DNA of 10,750 nt from the NCBI GenBank assembly GCA_018985225.1, contig JADGIF010000329.1, positions 1 through 10,750 of the forward strand, written 5' to 3'. A program made the translations under genes and the position numbers. The stretch is from Amoeboradix gromovi (lineage: Eukaryota; Sanchytriomycota; Sanchytriomycetes; Sanchytriales; Sanchytriaceae). Below, in pieces: positions 1 through 6,138 of the stretch. The number at the start of each line of letters is the position of its first letter. Positions within the stretch are counted from its first letter, which is position 1. The notes beneath the pieces were generated by a model. It did not search any database. It had not been told where the DNA came from and saw only the letters and a program-made list of their open reading frames with translations.

Positions 1-189
1 AAAGATTAAGTTACATTTCGGAGAGACGCCTATCTTGTGCTTTTGCGACAAGAAGGGATAGAATAAGAGACAAACTCATTTACTCAAATGCGACTTATTG
101 CTGTGATACAATATTGAAGAGAAATCTCCGACTTGCAGTTGGAGTTATTTTCGCAATGTCGATCTCAAATACAAATTACATTATTTCAT
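1..189. other. Non-coding flank downstream of RRM-A
   Basis: No frame here looks coding. The stretch holds the 3' end signal of RRM-A at its right edge and, on the plus strand, an exact copy of the 17-nt motif also found upstream of RRM-B. A plus-strand ATG at 157 opens only a very short frame. Confidence 0.5.
125..141 (+). promoter_or_regulatory. Third copy of shared 17-nt motif
   Basis: TCTCCGACTTGCAGTTG occurs here on the plus strand, identical over 17 nt to the minus-strand copy upstream of RRM-B (3844-3860) and close to the copy upstream of RRM-A (790-807). This copy lies downstream of RRM-A and points away from it. It could belong to a divergent gene outside or broken in the window, or be a relic. 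The function is not known. Confidence 0.4.
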
Positions 190-194
190 TTATT
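189..194 (-). terminator. AATAAA overlapping RRM-A stop
   Basis: On the minus strand the last codon CAA and the stop TAA continue as CAATAAATG, so a canonical poly(A) signal contains the stop codon. The 3' UTR would therefore be very short. Confidence 0.6.
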
Positions 195-732
195 GCTGTA
201 AGTAATCTAAAACCGTTTTTCTTCCATTAATGGCCAAAGAAGAATGTTCATTGAATGCGCTTTCTGAGTCTTCAATTGTTTTAAAGTTGACAACTGCGAA
301 CCCTAAAGAGCTGCCACTGCTATTTTTAAAAATTTGAATCTTTTCCGCGTTTTCAAATTGGGATTTCAGAAATGATTCGTCCAAAAAATTGAATGGCAAG
401 CTGCCGACGTATAAGGACTTCGTGGGGACAATATCCGCTCTGTTTCTGTTGAACCTTGAAAATTTTGACTTTGGTGAGTTTGCAAAATCTAAATTCAATT
501 CCCGTCCCGCCAATTTAAACTTGGATCTAGAATGCTCCTCCATAACCTTTTCGGCATCGGCTTCATTTTCGAACTCAATAAAAGCATAACCTTTATTTAA
601 GTTATCGTCTCGGACTGGCAGACTAATGTTTAGAATACTATATGGCAAAAGTTCTTTTAGATCTTTCGCTGTGCAGTTAAACGGTAATTGGCCAAAAAAT
701 ACTTCTTTTCCTCTTAAAAATCTCTGCAACAT
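190..732 (-). CDS. Two-RRM RNA-binding protein (RRM-A)
   Basis: A 180-residue protein with two RNA recognition motifs and little else. RRM1 (about residues 10-85) has RNP2 VFFGQL at 11-16 and RNP1 KGYAFIEF at 47-54. RRM2 (about 105-178) has RNP2 LYVGSL at 107-112 and RNP1 LGFAVVNF at 143-150. The linker is basic and Ser/Asn-rich. The family binds single-stranded RNA; a nucleolin-like, ribosome-assembly or mRNA role is possible but cannot be assigned. The frame is open up to an ATG at 834. I chose the ATG at 732 because it places RRM1 ten residues from the start, as in the paralogue RRM-B, and because the region upstream of both starts is related as untranslated sequence. The ORF has no visible intron, and AATAAA overlaps its stop. 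The paralogy to RRM-B (3259-3801) rests on shared layout and motifs. Confidence 0.88.
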   Translation of the reverse strand: MLQRFLRGKEVFFGQLPFNCTAKDLKELLPYSILNISLPVRDDNLNKGYAFIEFENEADAEKVMEEHSRSKFKLAGRELNLDFANSPKSKFSRFNRNRADIVPTKSLYVGSLPFNFLDESFLKSQFENAEKIQIFKNSSGSSLGFAVVNFKTIEDSESAFNEHSSLAINGRKTVLDYLQQ

Positions 733-1125
733 CCTCCTGGATAGGAGTAAACCATAGAATGATATCGATCCCAATTTCAGAAATGTCAGCAACTCTAAGT
801 CGGAGGACCTCCTGGTCAGATGTGTCAGTCCCATAGTATACCTTTAAGCCTTTTCTCAATATGAAATGCACTGGCAATATCTCTTTCACAATACCTTGGC
901 TGACTAGCACTTAGCACAAGTTGCAATATCTCAGCCAATAACCATTTTCGTATTCTGTCTTAATGTTTGTGATGTCGTCTTGTTCACAGTAAATCCCTTC
1001 TTATTCCTGATAAACTTTCTTATCTGATGACATGAAGATGTCGTGCTCCTAGTGTGGTTTCTAGGTTCTTCCTACTTGTAAACAGACATTTTGTCAAAAT
1101 GGGTCAGAAATATTTAAATAATTTA
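733..1125. other. Intergenic region upstream of RRM-A
   Basis: No confident gene. Just upstream of RRM-A this region carries the shared motif at 790-807 and a CAG four bases before the ATG. Frames in the rest are short and composition is AT-rich. The membrane-protein gene ends at 1126 without an AATAAA close by. Confidence 0.5.
790..807 (-). promoter_or_regulatory. Shared motif upstream of RRM-A
   Basis: Reading towards the gene, CAGGAGGTCCTCCGACTTAG followed by AGTTG lies about 60-90 nt upstream of the chosen start. The region upstream of RRM-B has CAGGGAGGTCTCCGACTTGC followed by AGTTG at a similar distance. Conservation in the 5' flank of two diverged paralogues suggests a promoter or 5' UTR element. 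Duplication carry-over is the alternative. Confidence 0.45.
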
Positions 1126-1923
1126 CTACTCTATGCTATAGTTTGTTGTAAGTATTTCTGCAGAATCTAAAGCTATATCTTCTTTTTTTACGCCATTAAT
1201 TAGTTCAAGAAATTTGACTTTTTTGTCTATCAAAATACAGCCCCAAACCATGCAAAGTGTGAGCAAGATCCATCCAAGACCCATTTTTGCCAAATCATAC
1301 GTTACAAAAAATTGAAAAAATAAGATGCAGCCTGGTATTGCCAATAATGCTAAGCCAACTTTTGCTCTCAGCATTCCATATGCTAAGTCCCTGGCAGTAA
1401 GCATTTCATCCATATCGTATCCAATTGTGTGAAGCATTCTGTTAACTCCCCTGGTATATAAGACTTCTAAAGCTATTTCACTGCATATCATCCACGGTAT
1501 ATTTAGGACTTCAATTAAAAACGAAATTCCGGGATTAATAAACAGAAACACAACAAACAGCAGCAGCATAAATACTTGAAAGCCTACTAATATGTTGCTT
1601 ACAACCTCTGAACCAACAAATCTCCAAGTGTAGAAGAACTGGGTTATAAATAAAGAAGTTACAATGTTTATACCAAATAATATAAAAAACATTAAAAAAT
1701 CAGCAAAAATATAACCACTGTATCCATGCGGCATAAATATCAAATAACTTAGGATGATTTGCAACGCAGAAACTACTATGAATGAGACTAAACCAACTTT
1801 AAGGACTATTGAGGTCGTCGTTTTCAAGGTATGATTTAAGATAAGTATGCTAAATATGCCGCAAAGAAGGTTGATTAGAAAGAAGCATATTCTGTAGATT
1901 AATATTTCCAATTCTTCCACCAT
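1126..1923 (-). CDS. Multi-pass membrane protein, unknown family
   Basis: A 265-residue, very hydrophobic protein. Membrane segments visible by eye are at about residues 10-30, 39-64, 71-98, 109-137, 188-206 and 214-232, with a weaker one near 139-156, giving six or seven spans. A hydrophilic loop at 157-187 contains charged residues and a GYDMDEM stretch; the C-terminal 30 residues are acidic and probably outside the membrane. No signature of a known transporter or receptor family was recognised, so a seven-span receptor-like topology is only a possibility. The first ATG in the frame was taken; a TGACGTCT sequence lies just upstream, and a CAG ends two bases before the ATG. The stop is TAG. 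Unlike its neighbours it has no AATAAA near the stop. The length and uninterrupted frame make chance unlikely. Confidence 0.75.
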   Translation of the reverse strand: MVEELEILIYRICFFLINLLCGIFSILILNHTLKTTTSIVLKVGLVSFIVVSALQIILSYLIFMPHGYSGYIFADFLMFFILFGINIVTSLFITQFFYTWRFVGSEVVSNILVGFQVFMLLLFVVFLFINPGISFLIEVLNIPWMICSEIALEVLYTRGVNRMLHTIGYDMDEMLTARDLAYGMLRAKVGLALLAIPGCILFFQFFVTYDLAKMGLGWILLTLCMVWGCILIDKKVKFLELINGVKKEDIALDSAEILTTNYSIE

Positions 1924-2066
1924 GTCTGAGACGTCACCGCTCTAAAACATGTGGGACACGCTGTGAAGACTAGACCAGCTTGAATGCTTTGAAAATACTT
2001 TAGGCAACCCTTACATTTGAAGTCTAATGGAGGGGAAAAGCTGTAGTCACATCTTATGATGTCACT

Positions 2067-2290
2067 TCTCATTTAAAGTCCTGTTTTATGAGAAAATCAA
2101 GATTTTATACAGAGAAATTGAGAACACTAGCTGTCTCGCTAAGATGGTTTCTCACTTCTAGTATCTTGGGCGAGGACTGAGCAGGGATGCGTATATTTTA
2201 AGTAGTAGTTTCTCTCTGCTTCCAAGCGAGAATTCACACGTAAATGCCTCCAAATTGGCGCTACTCAGAGCACCACACCTTCTATAATAT
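2067..2290 (+). repeat. Dispersed repeat copy R1
   Basis: The head (2067-2125) aligns with the heads at 4341-4396 and 7079-7138: a TTAAAGTCCTG-like start, a run ending in AAAATCAAGA, then CAGAGAAATTGAGA. Imperfect inverted arms lie at 2113-2125 and 2147-2159. The tail (about 2220-2290) aligns with one unit of the 112-bp tandem dimer in copy R2 through CTCCAAATTGG and an AGAGYRCCAC-like stretch. It is strongly diverged, with no coding capacity seen; a non-autonomous element is likely. Confidence 0.6.
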
Positions 2291-2441
2291 GCCTTTCTCT
2301 CTCATTTGGACGAGAATATCATTATGATACCATTTTCTGAGTATAGAAAAATTTAGTAAGTATTGCTTGGCGATAAATTTAGATTTGTCATTCTTGCTGG
2401 TATAATTTCGAGTATTTTCCATTGATGAAAAGATATAATAC

Positions 2442-2520
2442 CGAGTTTCTATCCAGTTATTAATGTTTAAAATGAGAATCTATTCGAGACATGGAACTCA
2501 TGCAATTACGACAAAGGATA
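2442..2520 (+). repeat. Repeat block related to 7167-7243
   Basis: Alignable with 7167-7243: both begin CGAGTT and run to a TTCATGCAAT- or CTCATGCAAT-like stretch followed by an ACRAMRGATRATA-like end. It is probably another internal segment of the dispersed repeat family. Identity is moderate and the ends are approximate. Confidence 0.45.
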
Positions 2521-2539
2521 GCTTAATTAAAATGGATAG

Positions 2540-2746
2540 CTGCAAAAGGAATGCTTTTTTATTTTTACTCAAGTATTTGCAAGTATAATACTTAGTGAGG
2601 ATCACTTCTTTTGTTCGCTGGAAGCACTTCCCTACCTAGCTGATTTAAACGCAATATCTTTATTGCGTAATCCTTCTTTTTTGCAGATTGTTACAATAAC
2701 AAAGCCCTCTTCAGCAATATTTCGTTTTTCTCTGATAAAACCTTAG
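2540..2746 (+). other. Open frame without ATG, possible exon
   Basis: The frame is open for 68 codons with no in-frame ATG. Composition is protein-like, with a mid-section reading SLEALPYLADLNAISLL. It contains a strong acceptor-like TTCTTTTTTGCAG ending at 2686, and a 20-base GTAAT...CAG segment at 2667-2686 that resembles an ultrashort intron. No family was recognised. In AT-rich DNA with this many frames an open run of this size can arise by chance. Confidence 0.15.
2649..2668. repeat. Perfect 8-bp hairpin
   Basis: ACGCAATA and TATTGCGT flank the loop TCTT. A second small inverted repeat, AAGTATT and AATACTT, lies at 2571-2593. No gene is adjacent for either to serve as a clear terminator. 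Confidence 0.5.
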
Positions 2747-2953
2747 ATGCTCATTGATTTGGAATCTTTTCATTGATGAATCCAAAAATGTGGAATCACA
2801 GAGAAACGTGATTTGATATTATGATGTTAGCTGTAGCAGCAGAAAAGAGCTTGACACCATAGACTTATTGAACAGAGAGATAAAAATTTAGAGTCTTATA
2901 TTACTATAAAAGCATTTCATTACTATGAAGGCGTAATATGGGGTGGACAAAGT

Positions 2954-2959
2954 TTTATT
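2954..2959 (-). terminator. AATAAA overlapping 88-aa gene stop
   Basis: The gene ends CAG CAA TAA and continues AAC, so CAATAAAAC places AATAAA across the stop codon. Confidence 0.6.
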
Positions 2960-3221
2960 GCTGTTGTATACTATGATAATTTAGAACTGGCACAATAAAT
3001 GCCTCTAAATCTATGTTCAAATCCTCCTTAACATCTTCAAATGCTCCCCAATCCAAATTCAAATCATCTGTTTCCCATGTCATAGTAATAGCATTGTATT
3101 TTGGTCCTATGTTTGGTGTCGTATTGTCAATTAAAAGAGATTTGCTTATCTTTTCAACCAAGCAACTAAACTCAATCTCAATTTCCTCTAGGTCAAGTTG
3201 TATTTTGGAAAATTCGGCCAT
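2955..3221 (-). CDS. Small acidic protein, unknown
   Basis: An 88-residue acidic protein of unrecognised family. The N-terminal half (about residues 4-30) is a charged amphipathic stretch with many Glu, Leu and Ile. The middle has a WETDDLNLDWGAFEDVKED segment (about 49-67) rich in Asp, Trp and Phe, the kind of short acidic-aromatic motif that often binds a partner. The C-terminus is QQQ. The frame overlaps a plus-strand ORF, but this strand is favoured: the ATG lies 37 nt after the RRM-B stop, and the gene ends in an overlapping stop and AATAAA exactly like its neighbours. An AAATTTT run directly precedes the ATG. It could be a small subunit of a larger complex, but nothing identifies which one. 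Confidence 0.62.
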   Translation of the reverse strand: MAEFSKIQLDLEEIEIEFSCLVEKISKSLLIDNTTPNIGPKYNAITMTWETDDLNLDWGAFEDVKEDLNIDLEAFIVPVLNYHSIQQQ

Positions 3222-3253
3222 AAAAATTTACGCGTAAAAAAATAAATTTGTAG

Positions 3254-3263
3254 TTTATTTATT
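3254..3263 (-). terminator. Tandem AATAAA overlapping RRM-B stop
   Basis: CAATAAATAAAC gives two overlapping AATAAA hexamers, the first containing the TAA stop. They sit within the 37-nt gap before the 88-aa gene, so processing of RRM-B and initiation of the next gene must share this space. Confidence 0.6.
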
Positions 3264-3801
3264 GAACCTCTGGAGCTTTTTCACGTTTTCTGCGACCGCC
3301 TTTTGCGATATCGAAATCTAATCTCAAATGGCGGTTATCCAAGACTGCACCTTTTTTACTTTTAAATGCTTCAATGGCCTCTTCTACTGTATTAAAATGA
3401 ACATAGCCGTAGCCCAACGAATCACCGCCATCTCTTCTAGTACATACAATGGCGTCTATACAACCAGGGAAAAATCCAGCCAATTCCACTTCGGAACAAC
3501 TGTACGGCAAATTTCCAACAAATAAAGAATTTGATTGCTCTTTTGGCATTGGCGGTTCTGGTGCTTCATCACTGGCTTCTTTCAAAACCAACTCTCTTCC
3601 TGAAAGTTCAAATTTCTGAGTCAAAACATTTTCTAAATCACTTCGGTTAGCAAATGTGACAAATGCAATTCCTTTTGGTCGCCCCGTTCTAAAATTGCGC
3701 GGGAGTTTGATATTTTCTACCTCACAGTCCAAAATCTCTTCAATTTCTTCCTTTGTAGCAGAGAATGGAAGTTGTCCAATAAAAATAGTTCGAGAAGTCA
3801 T
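3259..3801 (-). CDS. Two-RRM RNA-binding protein (RRM-B)
   Basis: A 180-residue protein with two RNA recognition motifs. RRM1 (about residues 5-75) has RNP2 IFIGQL at 6-11 and RNP1 KGIAFVTF at 43-50. RRM2 (about 92-165) has RNP2 LFVGNL at 93-98 and RNP1 LGYGYVHF at 129-136. The linker is acidic and Pro-rich (EAPEPPMPKE), and the tail is basic (GGRRKREK), which may add RNA contacts or nuclear localisation. It is a paralogue of RRM-A with the same layout and GQLPF after RNP2. The open frame extends to an ATG at 3957, but the extension is low-complexity, does not resemble RRM sequence and covers the conserved upstream motif. The ATG at 3801 is therefore preferred and yields the same total length as RRM-A. 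Its partner gene follows 37 nt downstream. The RNA target and pathway cannot be told from sequence. Confidence 0.9.
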   Translation of the reverse strand: MTSRTIFIGQLPFSATKEEIEEILDCEVENIKLPRNFRTGRPKGIAFVTFANRSDLENVLTQKFELSGRELVLKEASDEAPEPPMPKEQSNSLFVGNLPYSCSEVELAGFFPGCIDAIVCTRRDGGDSLGYGYVHFNTVEEAIEAFKSKKGAVLDNRHLRLDFDIAKGGRRKREKAPEVQ

Positions 3802-3843
3802 GTTTGTTCCTGCACCCCCGGGACAGAATTTGGAAGATGCCCA

Positions 3844-3860
3844 CAACTGCAAGTCGGAGA
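3844..3860 (-). promoter_or_regulatory. Shared motif upstream of RRM-B
   Basis: TCTCCGACTTGCAGTTG lies on the gene strand about 45-60 nt upstream of the start. It is identical to the plus-strand copy at 125-141 and closely matches the sequence upstream of RRM-A. It includes a TTGCAG that could act as a splice acceptor, so a 5' UTR intron or trans-splice site is an alternative to a promoter element. Confidence 0.45.
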
Positions 3861-4020
3861 CCTCCCTGCGATACTGTCTCACAACAGTAGCAGCGGCTTG
3901 TCTTTCATACGAACTAGTTTTTTCTGCGCTTCGAATAACTATAGAAAAAAATTTCATTTAGATAGCAGCGTTGCTATAACAATCGAGGATTTTGGTTTAG
4001 TTTTAGCATAAGATACTAAC

Positions 4021-4206
4021 TTATTTTCTCAAAATTCCTAATGGAAGAAATAACACAGCTTGTTCTGGACTCAGAAACAGCAGCTTTATAGCGCTTTGTT
4101 CAGTTTTTAAATTAAATTTCTTCTCGGTACTGCTAGATGTCGGCTCCACTATTTTAGCCGTCTTCCCAGCAAATTGTTTTATTTTTCCGTAACATCGAAG
4201 GACAAT
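4021..4206 (-). other. Open frame without ATG, possible exon
   Basis: The frame is open for 61 codons to a TAA at 4021, with no in-frame ATG. Composition is protein-like, with KIKQFAGKTAKIVEPTSSS early and LSPEQAVLFLPLGILRK at the end. It begins at a stop inside the 4199-4222 hairpin. It might be a terminal exon of a small gene on the same strand as RRM-B, but no convincing acceptor joins it to an upstream ATG, there is no AATAAA at its end, and no family was recognised. Confidence 0.2.
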
Positions 4207-4222
4207 TTAGAAAAATTGTCCT
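4199..4222. repeat. Perfect 10-bp hairpin
   Basis: AGGACAATTT and AAATTGTCCT flank the loop AGAA. Perfect arms of ten bases with a four-base loop are uncommon by chance. The hairpin borders the repeat-rich area and may be a remnant element end or an RNA hairpin. Confidence 0.55.
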
Positions 4223-4317
4223 ATTTATGATTGGTCCAAAATTATCATAATACTCTTTGTCGCATTCAAAGAGATAAGAACTATGCGTATTGAGTATAAT
4301 AGTTTAAAATTTTATAA

Positions 4318-4340
4318 TTAAGTAAACAAGATTTACTTAA
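4318..4340. repeat. Perfect 9-bp hairpin at edge of R2
   Basis: TTAAGTAAA and TTTACTTAA flank a five-base loop and abut the start of repeat copy R2. This could be a terminal structure of the element, although the other copies do not clearly share it. Confidence 0.5.
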
Positions 4341-4745
4341 CTCCTCGTTAAAAGACCTGATTTCCGAGAAAATCGAGAATTTCCACAGAGAAACTAATGC
4401 TAGTTTCTCCGTTACAGTGATGGCTCACGCTTTCTCTACCCTGAGGCGGGATTAAATAAAGAAGCATATACTTGATGTATATGTTCCTTGCTGCCATATG
4501 ATCTCTATATATCTTCAAATGACAATTTGTACAGGTTCAGGTTTCTAGATTAGTTTTCTTTAGAGTACCATACCTCGTACATGGCATCGAATTTGTTCCT
4601 TGGTGCCATGTGGCCCATGTCCACTTCCAAACGACACTATGTACATGAATAGCTCTCCAAATTGGTTTTCTTTAGAGTGCCACATATTGTACATGGCATC
4701 GAATTTCCGTGTTTGGACCAGCTTATCAGTCTGAGACGAATGTAT
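4341..4745 (+). repeat. Dispersed repeat copy R2
   Basis: The head at 4341-4396 matches R1, R3 and R4 (CTCCTCGTTAAAAGACCTGA, then GAGAAAATC...GAATTTCCACAGAGAAA). It contains a perfect 9-bp inverted repeat at 4388-4396 and 4401-4409 (GAGAAACTA with TAGTTTCTC, loop ATGC). A 112-bp tandem dimer follows (4483-4706). The tail near 4716-4740 (GGACCAGCTTATCAGT) resembles the AGACCATATCAGTTGACTAG of copies R3 and R4. This is the longest copy visible; no open frame was seen in it. Confidence 0.65.
4483..4706 (+). repeat. 112-bp tandem dimer inside R2
   Basis: Two units, 4483-4594 and 4595-4706, begin GTTCCTTG-TGCCAT and end GTACATGGCATCGAATTT, with a shared GTTTTCTTTAGAGT at 4553 and 4665. All three landmarks are exactly 112 bp apart. 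The units are diverged from each other. Copy R1 shows only the equivalent of one unit. Confidence 0.75.
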
Positions 4746-5009
4746 GCTGCACCTACTAGTTATTTCTGTAGAATTGATTTAACATTTGCGAAAAGGAAGA
4801 ATATCGAGTATTTGAGCTATTAGAAAAATCTGGAAAAGTCTTGAAATCATATAAAAATCCATACAAATTCGCGATAAATGATATATTCAAGAAAACAATC
4901 GAGCTGTTAAACATTCACAATGTACTCTTATTCTTCCGAGTCATTGTTAGCTATTTTTACAAATTCTATCTCAAGAAGTCCGTTAAGATTAACAAACGGC
5001 CTATTTTTA

Positions 5010-5209
5010 AGTCCGTTCAACTTCTTCTTTAAACTTTCAACATACTCATCGTTAAAAGTCCTGATTTATGAAAAAATCAAGAATTATTAGCATTTCTTTA
5101 GAGTTGAAATATTCAGTAACTCCAGACTAGACCATATCAGTTGACTAGAAGAAACAATGTCGAGTTTTTACGCAATCGGAAGCATCTTCCAAAAGTACCA
5201 TTAGTGCAA
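5010..5209 (+). repeat. Dispersed repeat copy R3, deleted form
   Basis: Positions 5010-5085 match 7045-7120 with no differences over 76 bp. Positions 5084-5209 match 7377-7502 with four differences over 126 bp. The two blocks are directly joined here with a two-base TT overlap, while in copy R4 they are separated by 258 additional bases. The bases after the junction in R4 (TCCATGGAGAAATTGAGA) also occur in R1 and R2, so R3 is the deleted form. Confidence 0.85.
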
Positions 5210-5630
5210 TAAAACTCGCGTAGTCGCGATAAGTGTTTTTTTTCAACTGCGGAAACAGAATTTTACTTTTTATGAAAGGACCAGGGCCTGTGTTGTCGAT
5301 GAACTCCGAAAGATTTTCGAATGACAGCCAAGCAGTTGTGACTGACAAGTTACTACTTGTAATAACTAATTTTGCGTAAACGATGACAATCCCTTAGACT
5401 TTGTCGTAATTATACCCACTGATGTTAAGTCTAAGCTTAGATACATGGTTAAGCAAACGCCAAATTAGTAGTTCTATATTGAGAAATGAGAGGCATATTA
5501 AGTGGAAGCGTTCGTAATCGCTTAGTCCATGGAATGATTACATGAGATAGGCTAACATTTTTAAGTGAGTCGCAGAACCTCTAAAATAGTTTAGTTCAAT
5601 CAAACAAGTCCATTTATTGTTTTGCAAAGA
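5210..5630. other. Intergenic, no gene seen
   Basis: A 67-codon minus-strand frame (5145-5348) overlaps the end of repeat R3 and has no recognised similarity; its last third lies in repeat sequence, so it is not called as a gene. Nothing else stands out. Confidence 0.45.
5613..5618 (-). terminator. AATAAA 12 nt after stop of 156-aa gene
   Basis: The stop at 5631-5633 is followed on the minus strand by twelve bases and then AATAAA, again implying a very short 3' UTR. Confidence 0.55.
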
Positions 5631-6101
5631 TTATAACTTGTCCAACATATTCTTTATATGATTCATGATGATTTTCACATCATCGCCTTCAACATATTTC
5701 ACTACTATAGCTTGCATTTCCTTGATGAAACTTGTGTTGTACTTCAACTGGCTTATACCTGAATTCAAATGACTTTCGGTTTGAGCGTTCACTTTAGCTG
5801 GTTTTATGGAATGGCTATAAACTTTGATATTTGCATATTTATACAACAGGTGTGAGTTGTTTGCATTCAGAACCTTTCCATCTAATAAAAGTTTGTAATC
5901 TGGAGTAATTTGCATAATCTTTTCCTCCAAGTCCGAAAAGCTTTTGGCCACTATGGGAATTCTCTGGTCTTGCGAAATATTTAGATAGCAACCGATTCCC
6001 GAAGTCTCTGCAGAGTAAGCAAAATCTTCAACGGAATCAGACGTATCCTCTGGTTTGCACTGCTTCAATACATTTTCTAACCTTTTAAGATGTGTTACCA
6101 T
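5631..6101 (-). CDS. Unknown protein, possible ubiquitin-like core
   Basis: A 156-residue protein. The N-terminus (1-16) is a basic helix. Residues 38-97 read like a ubiquitin-like fold: a strand pair, a helix SFSDLEEKIMQ (54-64), a turn, then YKLLLDGKVLN (69-79), where ubiquitin has its RLIFAGKQLED segment, and a last strand IKVYSHS (92-98). There is no C-terminal Gly-Gly, so conjugation is not expected. Residues 124-156 form a probable amphipathic helix or coiled-coil end. This fold call is by eye and weak; no named family was recognised. The gene starts 32 nt after the stop of uL11m on the same strand, so the two may be co-transcribed or have overlapping control signals. The frame has no visible intron, and AATAAA follows closely. 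Confidence 0.72.
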   Translation of the reverse strand: MVTHLKRLENVLKQCKPEDTSDSVEDFAYSAETSGIGCYLNISQDQRIPIVAKSFSDLEEKIMQITPDYKLLLDGKVLNANNSHLLYKYANIKVYSHSIKPAKVNAQTESHLNSGISQLKYNTSFIKEMQAIVVKYVEGDDVKIIMNHIKNMLDKL

Positions 6102-6128
6102 TGTTTCCTTGTCTCAAGTTTAAAAATT

Positions 6129-6138
6129 TTTATTTATT
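6129..6138 (-). terminator. Tandem AATAAA overlapping uL11m stop
   Basis: AAATAAATAAAA on the minus strand contains two AATAAA hexamers, the first spanning the TAA stop of uL11m. It occupies part of the 32-nt gap before the next gene. Confidence 0.6.

Larger units (their letters stand above)
1924..2954. other. Gene-poor stretch with repeat copy and hairpins
   Basis: About 1 kb without a confident gene. It holds one copy of the dispersed repeat (2067-2290), a second repeat-related block (2442-2520) and two small hairpins near 2571-2593 and 2649-2668. A plus-strand frame open for 68 codons (2540-2746) has protein-like composition but no ATG start and no recognised similarity. Confidence 0.5.
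3802..5009. other. Gene-poor stretch upstream of RRM-B
   Basis: About 1.2 kb without a confident gene. It contains the RRM-B 5' flank, a possible minus-strand exon (4021-4206), two perfect short hairpins (4199-4222 and 4318-4340) and the long repeat copy R2. The plus-strand frame at 4841-5032 is Lys/Tyr/Phe-rich and looks like chance coding in AT-rich DNA. Confidence 0.5.

Noticed and set aside
389-589. Plus-strand ORFs overlapping RRM-A, RRM-B, uL11m and RapGAP
   Set aside because: They are antisense shadows of well-supported minus-strand genes with no independent similarity.
733-834. N-terminal extension of RRM-A to the ATG at 834
   Set aside because: The added 34 residues do not resemble RRM sequence, cover the motif shared with the RRM-B 5' flank, and make the two paralogues unequal in layout.
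3802-3957. N-terminal extension of RRM-B to the ATG at 3957
   Set aside because: Same reasoning: the extension is unrelated to the fold and contains the shared upstream motif.
4386-4410. U6 snRNA-like ACAGAGA sequence in the repeat
   Set aside because: Only the short ACAGAGAAA is shared; the rest of U6 is absent and the segment is part of a hairpin in a repeat.
733-6133. Spliced-leader acceptor (CAG) just before ATGs
   Set aside because: CAG or GAG occurs 2-24 nt before several starts, but such trinucleotides are expected often by chance, the 88-aa gene lacks one, and no leader gene is visible.
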